In this document: one piece after another, positions 56,769-64,000 of the stretch
Position numbering within the stretch: position 1 is the first letter of the stretch
How the letters are laid out: each line of letters opens with the position of its first letter
Assembly (NCBI RefSeq): GCF_008326345.1
Contig: NZ_BJEN01000003.1
Location: forward strand, 596,533 to 660,532
Direction: 5' to 3'
Source of the DNA: Cutibacterium modestum
GTDB taxonomy: Bacteria > Actinomycetota > Actinomycetes > Propionibacteriales > Propionibacteriaceae
DNA length: 64,000 nt
The notes under the pieces: generated by a model
Seen by the model: only the letters and a program-made list of their open reading frames with translations
The model's database searches: none
What the model was told of the DNA's origin: nothing
Program-made: the position numbers and the translations under genes

Positions 56769-58063
56769 GCCAGTCCTCCGAGTCGGCGCAGTTTCTGGAA
56801 GGGTGTGTAAGTTGACAGCACGTCAATGGGATGTTCAGCGTCCCACTTTCCGGCCAGGAGAGGGGAGGAGAGAGCCTGAGAGAGGTCCTCAATGACGACG
56901 TGCCTTACCCCAGCGTACTGTAGCCTGACGGCCAGGTCGAGGGCACGCGGCCCAGTACAGATGACGGTTCTTCCGGCTAGCTGTTCGTAGTCGACGTCCC
57001 ATAGCCACGAAACGTCCTTACCGTCGGCGGCCACCGCATCAATAGCCAGCACCAACGGATCTGAAGCCGTTAGCGGCAGAGATTCTGTCCAACCAGCGGG
57101 GTTCTTCGACAGCAGCAGACGGCAGCGAGTGCCACTGATGGTGCAGGTGGCGTAGCGGCCAGCGGGGGATACCACCGTGGCAATCCCGCGCAGGGCGTCC
57201 TCAGGCTGGATACCCATATGGATAGCTGCTGCGAGAGCACAAGTGGCGTTGGTGAGGTTAAAAGATCCCGGCACCTGGACGTCAAGGTGGAAACGTCGTC
57301 CGGAAGCCTCAACGGCGTCGTGGTCTTCTACCCACCAATCAGCGGCTGGCTGCTGTAGTTCGCATCCAGGGCAGTCCCAGCCCTGATTGCCATGAGTAAG
57401 GACGGCACCACAGTTGGGGCACAGCGTCGAATCGGCTGTCCAGCGGGGCTTGGTATCTACCCAAATGACGTGACGAGCCTTTTGACACACCCACACGATG
57501 AGCGGATCGCAGGCATTCGCAACCACTGTCGGGCCGTGTTCGGCTGCTTTTTCGAGGGCCGCCCGCCAATCGCGGCCTAGAAAGGCCAGCTCGTGATTGC
57601 GGTCGAGCTGGTCACGGCTGAAGTTGAGCAGCACTAGCACTTCCGGGGTGCCCATCGCCACAATATCGGCGACGACTCGCTCGTCGGTCTCCAGCACTGC
57701 GATATTGGCGTTAGGAGCTTGTCCCAGAGCCGAGACGATGCCGTGATGCAGGTTTGCGCCGTCAGCATTGGTGACGACGGTCCGCTGACTGTCAGGAGTC
57801 CCGGCCCGCACTGCGGCAGTGAGGAAGTGGGTCGTCGTGGTCTTGCCGTTGGTCCCGGTAACGCTTGCGATGCGACGTCCCGCCAATAGTTCGGGCAAAG
57901 CCGTGGGTGCCAGTTTCATTGTTACCCGCCCCCGGATTGACGCTCCCGAGCCCTTCCCTGCCATGCGGGAGACCGTTGCAGCTGTCCGTCCGGCCAGTAC
58001 GGCTAGTTGCAGCCGTGGGGAGTTGCGGTGTCTTCGAGGTGACGAGGTCATGGTCTCAATCAT
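56765..58063 (-). CDS. murT: Lipid II isoglutaminyl synthase, Mur ligase-like subunit MurT
   Basis: ATP-dependent amidation of D-Glu in lipid II, together with GatD. The 432-residue protein has a Mur ligase ATP loop (VTGTNGKTTTTHFLTAAV), NADGANLHHGI, a four-cysteine zinc ribbon (CPNCGAVL...WDCPGCELQ) that marks MurT, and a C-terminal DUF1727 region. ATG 58063 is preferred over further upstream non-ATG starts; ATG 58051 is an alternative. It overlaps gatD by four bases (ATGA). Confidence 0.93.
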   Translation of the reverse strand: MIETMTSSPRRHRNSPRLQLAVLAGRTAATVSRMAGKGSGASIRGRVTMKLAPTALPELLAGRRIASVTGTNGKTTTTHFLTAAVRAGTPDSQRTVVTNADGANLHHGIVSALGQAPNANIAVLETDERVVADIVAMGTPEVLVLLNFSRDQLDRNHELAFLGRDWRAALEKAAEHGPTVVANACDPLIVWVCQKARHVIWVDTKPRWTADSTLCPNCGAVLTHGNQGWDCPGCELQQPAADWWVEDHDAVEASGRRFHLDVQVPGSFNLTNATCALAAAIHMGIQPEDALRGIATVVSPAGRYATCTISGTRCRLLLSKNPAGWTESLPLTASDPLVLAIDAVAADGKDVSWLWDVDYEQLAGRTVICTGPRALDLAVRLQYAGVRHVVIEDLSQALSSPLLAGKWDAEHPIDVLSTYTPFQKLRRLGGLA

Positions 58064-58247
58064 GGCAGGAAGGGATGACGGCATCGAAGTGCTCAACCTG
58101 GGATGAGGACGCTTTTAGAACCACGTCAATACCGATTGACAAGGTTGTTCGCTGTTGTTCTGGAGACTCATCGGTAGACCTGTCGGGTACGCGTGTCACG
58201 GTGATTTCCATCGAGAGGTTAATGGATGCCGAACAAGGGGGTGTGCG

Positions 58248-58844
58248 ATGGTCGACGTCGACGCATTGGTGAGCCGTGGTGTCGATGGGTTAGAGGTGCC
58301 CAACGGCCATGCTATTCACCCGCTGCTTCAGCCGCTCTTTCCCGGTGGGCTCATGCCTGCGGTATACCGATTGGACGGGGCATCTTCGGTGGGCTTAGGG
58401 CTACTTACCCATGGCTGGTGTGGGGCGGTAGGTCTGCCTGAGCTGAGTGTTGAGGCGGCTCAGCAGTGGGGAGTCGAGCTGTCCCGATTGGTGCTCGTGC
58501 CCGATCCAGGGAACTGGCTTGAGACGGTAGCTACCCTCATCGAGGGGCTCGATGTCGTCCTTGCTGTAGCGCCGCCACCGCTGCCGATGTCAGCAGGAAG
58601 ACGATTGACGGCTCGGCTGCGTTCTCGCGGTTCAACTCTGGTAGTGCTGGGGCCGTGGTCTAATCCGGCTGCTCGAATCGATGTGCGCACGACCGGTTGG
58701 CGGGGCCTCGGGCAGGGGTATGGCTGTCTATCAGCCCAGGAACTTGAGGTGACGGTGGTCAGGCATCACCACAACCGTTCAGTGAGGTTGGTCCGCACTG
58801 GTACTGGGGTGCACTCTGCCGAGGAGATGGCGGATGTCTGTTGA
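58248..58844 (+). CDS. ImuA'-like mutasome accessory protein
   Basis: A 198-residue RecA-like protein encoded just before imuB, as in actinobacterial mutagenic cassettes. The start ATG 58248 gives VSRGVDGLEVPNGHAIHPL, then VYRLDGASSVGLGLLTHGW (degenerate P-loop region) and VLVPDPGNWLETVATLIEGL. Function is inferred from position: it would help recruit ImuB and DnaE2 at damaged DNA. No LexA-type box was recognised in the upstream 150 bases. Confidence 0.7.
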   Translation: MVDVDALVSRGVDGLEVPNGHAIHPLLQPLFPGGLMPAVYRLDGASSVGLGLLTHGWCGAVGLPELSVEAAQQWGVELSRLVLVPDPGNWLETVATLIEGLDVVLAVAPPPLPMSAGRRLTARLRSRGSTLVVLGPWSNPAARIDVRTTGWRGLGQGYGCLSAQELEVTVVRHHHNRSVRLVRTGTGVHSAEEMADVC

Positions 58845-60425
58845 ACGTCTGAGTCCCTTCCCGGTCCGGGTCCTCTTGATGGTGGTCCCAAAGTGGCAGA
58901 TTGTGGTTGCATCTCGGCGTTACCCTGGTGACGACCCGCTCATGATCGTTGACCGTGGCATAGTCATTGACTGTTGCGCACGTGCTGCTGAGGAAGGTGT
59001 AGTTCCTGGCCTGCGGGTGCGAGCGGCCCAATTGCGCTGCCCAGAGGGCATTGTTGTGCCTTACGACCCTGCCTCCGAGGAGATCCTCTTCGACGAGGTG
59101 GTTCGTGAGATCGAAAAGTTCGTGGCCCCTTCAGTTCACGTGGTACGGCCAGGCGTGGCTGCGGTGGCAGCTCGCGGTGTAGCCCGTTTTTATGGCAGTG
59201 AGGTTGCTGCCGCTGAGCGTATGGTCAATGCTTTGACCCGTCTTGGATATCCCCATGTAGGGGTATCGGTAGCTGATGGTCTGTTCGCTGCTGAGGTGGC
59301 GGCTACTGACGGCAACGGTGACGGGAAGCGGAATCCCGTTTTTCTCACTTCGGGAACTTCTCGAGCTTTCTTGGCTCCCTATGACATCTCGGTGCTGGCT
59401 CGCACTGGACGGGCCAGTGAAGGATTGGTGCGAACTCTGCGCCAGCTCGGACTGACGACAATGGGTGCCTTCGCTGATCTAGACCCTCAGCACGTTGTGC
59501 AGCGGTTTGCCGATGCCGGTCAGCGTGCTCATAACTGGGCTCGGGGTATGGACGTCACAGTGTTGTCGCCTCGGCGTCCTCAGGACGACGACGCCATGGA
59601 GGTCGTCCTTGATGACCCAGAACCTTCCGGAACCCAGATCGTTTCCAAGGTACGCCCAATGGTAGAGGAGTTCATGACACGTCTGGCAGAGACCGGGCGG
59701 GTGTGTTCCCAGGCCGTATTTTGTTGCGAGCTACCACCGGTTTCTCCGAGCGCACCTGGCGTCAACCCTGGCAGTTCAGCGGTGATGATCTGCTGGCGCG
59801 ACTGTTGCGCCAGTTTGATGACCTTCCGCGTGGCATTAACGAGTGCGGCGCTGACGAGTTTTGTCAATCAGGGATAGAAGCGGTGCGCATCGTTCCCACC
59901 ATCCATCGTGCGGGAGAAACCGCTGAGGGGCTGTTTGGCGCCAAGCCAACCGAGCACCTCGTCCACGTCATCTCTCAGTTACAGGAGAGACTGGGCTCCG
60001 AGGGGGTCCTAGTGGGGGAGGTCGCCGGTGGCCGGATGCTCAAGGATCGACGCCGACTCGTTCCCTTCGGGACGGTTGTTGAGGATGCCCGCCCGGTGGA
60101 TCGTCCTTGGCCTGGTCATCTAGATGGCCCGGCCCCCGGAATCGTGTACTCCCGGCCCTTGCCGGCCCAGCTAGAGACGACGGATGGTACGCCTCTCACG
60201 ACCTCCTCGGATCTGCCTACTATTGCTCCCGGGTGGTTTCACGACGGCACGTCGCGACGTCGTGTCATCGCGTGGGCGGGGCCTTGGCCGGTACACCAGA
60301 GGTGGTGGAGTACCCCGGCCGTCTCAGTGGAACGGGTGCAATTGGTCACCGAGGATCAACAGGCTTGGGTGTTGGCAGGGTCGGCTAACCGCTGGTGGGT
60401 CGAGGCTCGGTACGACGAGGCGTGA
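58834..60425 (+). pseudogene. imuB: ImuB, Y-family-like polymerase without catalytic site, one frameshift
   Basis: The frame from ATG 58834 is open to 59877 but the homologous protein leaves it near 59715-59722 and continues in the next frame (RILLRATTGFSERTWRQPWQ ... to 60425). The N-terminal part resembles Y-family polymerases (LRVRAAQLRCPEGIVVPYDP; VSVADGLFAAEVAA), and ImuB normally lacks the catalytic Asp pair, acting as a clamp-binding adaptor. The C-terminal part, which binds other mutasome components, is separated. It overlaps imuA' by 11 bases and dnaE2 by four. Confidence 0.82.
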
Positions 60426-63400
60426 TCGCGGTGAGCTATCACAATCCGCCGATTCCCTGGCATGAACTGGAAAGGCGTATTTCTGGGAGGCCTGTCTCTC
60501 CGGGCCACCAGGAGAGTCACGGTGAGCAGGTCGGTTACCGTCGCGTCCGCAAACCTTTTGACCGTCATCCGGCCCAGCCGGAGGGACCGGTGGTGCCCTA
60601 TGCCGAGTTGCATTGTCATTCCTCTTACAGCTTTCTTGACGGCGCTTCTAGCCCCGAAGATCTCGTCACTCGGGCGGTGGAACTGGGGCTGTCAGGGCTG
60701 GCTTTGACCGATCATGATGGTCTCTATGGAGTAGTCAGGATGGCCGAAGCTGCTGAAGTCTGTGGTATTCCCACCATCATCGGGTCGGAGTTATCGATTG
60801 GTATTCCTGAGCCGCAGAACGGGGTGGCCGACCCGGTTGGTAGCCATCTACTCGTGCTGGCCAATGGGCCGGAAGGGTATCGACGTCTGACTGAGGCTCT
60901 CACCGACGCTTACCTGGCTGAGGGAGGTCACAAGGGCCACCCGGTGCATAACCTTGACCATCTGGCCGAGGTAGCTGACGGGCACTGGACTGTCCTTACC
61001 GGGTGTCGCAAGGGGGCGGTGAGGCAAGGATTGGCTAAAGGGATGCCGCAGGCCGAGGCGGAACTACGCCGTCTGGTCGACCTCTTTGGCATCGGCAATG
61101 TCCTGGTCGAGCTGACCGATCACCGGGCTCCCACCGATTCCCGCGACAACGACGTCCTTGCAGAACTGGCTTCTCGCCACAGTGTGTCGACGGTGGCGAC
61201 GACGGCTGCCCATTACGCAGGGGCCGAGCAGTTTGAGTTGTCCTGTGCTTTGTCGGCGGTGCGGGCTCGACGCAGTCTCGACGAGATGGATGGGTGGCTG
61301 CCTCCCGGCCCGGTGGCACGGCTGCGTAGTGGGGCTGAGATGGCAGACCTCTTCAGTCGTCATCGAGATGCAGTGGACAACACGGTGGCGGTGGCTGAAA
61401 AGACGGCCTTCCATCTGCAGTCGGTGCGCCCTCGTCTGCCCGAACAGAAGGTACCCGACGGCCATACTCCCATCAGTTGGCTGCGTCACTTGGTAGAGGA
61501 GGGACGTCGGGTTCTGCTACGGGAATGATCCGGTAGCCAAGGACCGCCTGGCTACCGAGCTCGACCTCATCGAGGCCCGGGACTTCGCCGGATACTTCCT
61601 CATCGTCTCCGACATCGTGGAGTTTGCGCGGTCGCGGGGGATCTTGTGCCAGGGGCGTGGATCAGCGGCGGCTTCGGCGGTCTGTTACGCCCTGGGAATC
61701 ACCGTGGTCGACCCGGTCTTCTATGGCTTGCCTTTCGAGAGGTTCCTGTCGGTGCTACGCGAGGAGGAGCCTGACATCGACGTCGACTTTGACGCTCGTC
61801 GCCGCGAGGAGGTCATCCAGTACGTCTACACCAAATACGGTAGGCGCAATGCCGCCCAGGTGGCCGACGTCATCACCTATCGCCAGCGCAGCGCCATCCG
61901 TGACATGGCTAAGGCGCTTGGCTATTCCCAAGGCCAGCAAGACGCATGGTCGCGTCAAATGGAGAAACGCTTGGTGTCACCCTCGCCCCAAGATTCCGAC
62001 GGCCCCGAGATTCCTGACGACGTCACCGGCCTCGCCCAACAGGTAGTGGGTTTGCCGAGGCACCTGGGCATCCACTCAGCCGGAATGGTGCTGACGCGAG
62101 AACCAGTAGGACGCATCTGCCCCATTGAGCCGGCTCGAATGCGTGGTCGCACGGTGCTGCAATGGGACAAGGAAGACTGTGCCTGGATGGGGCTGGTGAA
62201 GTTCGACCTGCTCGGGCTGGGGATGCTCTCGGCACTGAGCTTTTCCTTCGACCTCATCTCTCGGCATTGCGGACGTTCCTGGGCCTTAGCCTCCATTCCG
62301 CGCAATGAGCCGGGGGTTTACGACATGTTGTGTCGTGGTGACAGCATCGGGGTTTTCCAGGTAGAAAGCCGCGCTCAGATCGGCACCCTGCCTCGTCTCA
62401 AACCGCGCTGCTTCTATGACCTAGCTGTGGAGATCGGACTCATCCGTCCTGGTCCGGTGCAGGGAGGTGCGGTACATCCCTATATCCGCCGACGCACCGG
62501 TGCTGAGCTAGTCACCTATCCCCACCCGCTGTTGGAGCCAGTGCTCGAACGCACCTTGGGGATTCCACTCTTTCAAGAACAGCTCATGCAGATGGCTACC
62601 ACCGTGGGCAACTGCACGGTTGCTGACGCCGACCTGTTACGTCGGGCTATGGGGTCCAAGCGGGGAATGGAACGTATCGACTCCCTGCGCACCAAGCTTT
62701 TCGAGGGGATGGCTGCCCATGGGATTGACGACGACACAGCTCAAGACATTTACGCCCGCATCGAATCTTTCGCGAATTTCGGGTTCGCCGAGTCCCATGC
62801 TCTGAGCTTCGCCGGGTTGGTCTACACCTCGGCCTGGCTCAAGCTTCACTATCCGGCAGTCTTTTTGGCAGCCCTGCTGCGTAGCCAGCCGATGGGGTTC
62901 TATTCCTCGGCAACTTTGGTGGCCGATGCTCGACGGCATGGCGTAGTGACGAGACGTCCTGATGTGGCGAGGTCTTCAGTAGGTGCAGATCTGGAGTTGT
63001 TGGATTCGTGCCATGAAGGGCTCGGTGGTGAGGGGCTGGAAACAGGGATGGACGACTGTCTCCACGACCACGACGAATCCGAGATCGGGGCCTTTGATCC
63101 CAACCATGATGACGGCGACCACCGGCGCGACACCCACTTTGCCGTGAGGTTGGGGCTTTCCGATGTCTCCGGTATCAGTACCGAGACGGCGACTCGGATT
63201 GTTGAGGAAAGGGAACGCGGGTTCTTCACCAGCCTCGACGATCTCGCTCGTCGGGTTGACTTGAGTAGTGAGGAGGTCGAAGCACTCGCCCTGGCCGGTG
63301 CTTTCGACGATCTCGTTGGCTCTAGGCGCGGTGCTCTGTGGCAGATCGGCCAAATAAATGGTGTCGCCCCGGGGCAGCTGGACGTTCAGGTGGCCACCCA

Positions 63401-63836
63401 ACCTCCTCTACTTCCCGAACTTACCCAGATGGAGCTATTGGGCGACGACCTTCGCGCCACTGGTATTAGTACGGATGATCATCCGATCCGCCATATGCGA
63501 GATGCCCTTAATCGACGGGGTGTGGTGCGGGTCGACCAGTTGGATGGTGTTGAAAGCGGACGGCGTATTGAGGTCGCCGGGGTGGTTACCCACCGTCAAC
63601 GCCCTGGAACGGCTGGAGGAGTGACTTTCCTCAACCTGGAGGACGAGACCGGTCTGCTCAACGTCCTCGTCGCTCCGATGGCGTGGAGGCATTACCGACG
63701 TGTTGCCCGAACGTTGCGTGCTCTGGTGGTGCGAGGAATCCTCGAAAGGGGAGATGAAGGAGTGATGAGCCTGCAGGCAGATCGGCTAGAGGCCCTGGAT
63801 TTGTCAGTACCGACGAGGTCGCGTGACTTCTGTTGA
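60422..63836 (+). pseudogene. dnaE2: Error-prone DNA polymerase DnaE2, one frameshift
   Basis: DNA polymerase III alpha-like translesion polymerase of about 1,137 residues. GTG 60422 overlaps the imuB stop. The PHP domain (YAELHCHSSYSFLDGASSPE; TDHDGLYGVVRM) is in the first frame, which ends at 61528. The same protein continues in the next frame after an apparent one-base insertion near 61512-61517 (RDFAGYFLIVSDIVEFARSR; GRGSAAASAVCYALGI; DIDVDFDARRREEVIQYVY, the catalytic Asp cluster) to 63836, ending with an OB fold (RIEVAGVVTHRQRP) and PTRSRDF. Without the shift it would be complete. Confidence 0.9.
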
Positions 63837-64000
63837 ATGGTCTTTGGTTGGGGGTGTTGATGGCCAACGGAGCTGGATTTGCGTTGGTGGTGGGGTGTGT
63901 GTAATGTTTGGCGGGCCGTCGGGGGCTGCTTGGAGTGGTTTGAGTGGTTCTGGGTGGTGGCTGGTTCTGCTGGTTGGCTTTCGGGATTGCGGTTTTGTGG
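63837..64000. other. G/T-rich sequence at the window end
   Basis: The last 164 bases after dnaE2 are unusually rich in G and T on the plus strand (repeated GGTGGT, GGTTTG, GGTTCTGG) and hold no convincing ORF, hairpin or RNA gene. They may be the leader of a gene beyond the window. Confidence 0.3.

Noticed and set aside
58097..58247. LexA/SOS box before imuA'
   Set aside because: Only imperfect half-sites such as CGAAC and GTTCG were found at wrong spacing.

Overview
The window looks like chromosomal DNA of a high-GC actinobacterium, most likely a Cutibacterium (formerly cutaneous Propionibacterium) close to C. acnes. This is inferred from a G+C near 60% by eye, frequent GTG starts, a WhiB regulator, the MurT/GatD pair, actinobacterial families (DUF3499, DUF5719, DUF3039, DUF2017, TIGR03089) and the ImuA'/ImuB/DnaE2 cassette. 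No search was run, so the species is an inference.

Layout. 0-1.6 kb: end of purK and purE. 1.7-4.7 kb: a frameshifted GH2 beta-galactosidase. 4.8-20.2 kb: cell-envelope and housekeeping genes (LCP ligase, two GT2 enzymes, GDP-mannose pyrophosphorylase, WhiB, DUF5719, SIS protein, CDF exporter, aroQ). 20.2-22.3 kb: a malQ pseudogene. 22.5-33.3 kb: HU, pncB, clpS, an iron-uptake operon feoA-feoB-NifU-like, murI, rph, rdgB, thyA, folA, dinB. 33.6-34.5 kb: an RpiR regulator. 34.9-49.4 kb: an accessory region bracketed by two cobalamin riboswitches. 49.5-52.1 kb: GH25 lysozyme, tRNA-Leu, Bcp peroxiredoxin, DUF3618 protein. 52.2-55.6 kb: a CUT1 sugar ABC importer with two of three genes broken. 55.9-63.8 kb: tRNA-Lys, gatD, murT and the mutagenic cassette imuA'-imuB-dnaE2, in which imuB and dnaE2 are frameshifted.

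The most interesting region is 34.9-49.4 kb. A cobalamin riboswitch precedes a secreted helical-repeat protein resembling the alpha/alpha-barrel of transcobalamins. Several secreted or membrane-anchored proteins follow, sharing a short Cys-flanked module, then an ABC-type ATPase that has lost its catalytic motifs, an ECF-type S component, and a translationally coupled MoxR-DUF58-VWA-VWA operon. A convergent gene encodes a membrane-anchored protein resembling the C-terminal domain of transcobalamin/intrinsic factor (DUF4430). A second, near-copy riboswitch lies at the far end in front of only a gene fragment. I infer a surface corrinoid (vitamin B12) capture and uptake locus, partly decayed here.

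A second theme is gene decay. lacZ, malQ, the sugar ABC importer, the transcobalamin-like gene, two surface-protein genes, imuB and dnaE2 all carry frameshifts and/or in-frame stops, and there are remnants of a lyase and an antitoxin-like gene. Nonsense codons occur alongside frameshifts, so this is probably not only sequencing error, although the homopolymer-associated shifts could be.
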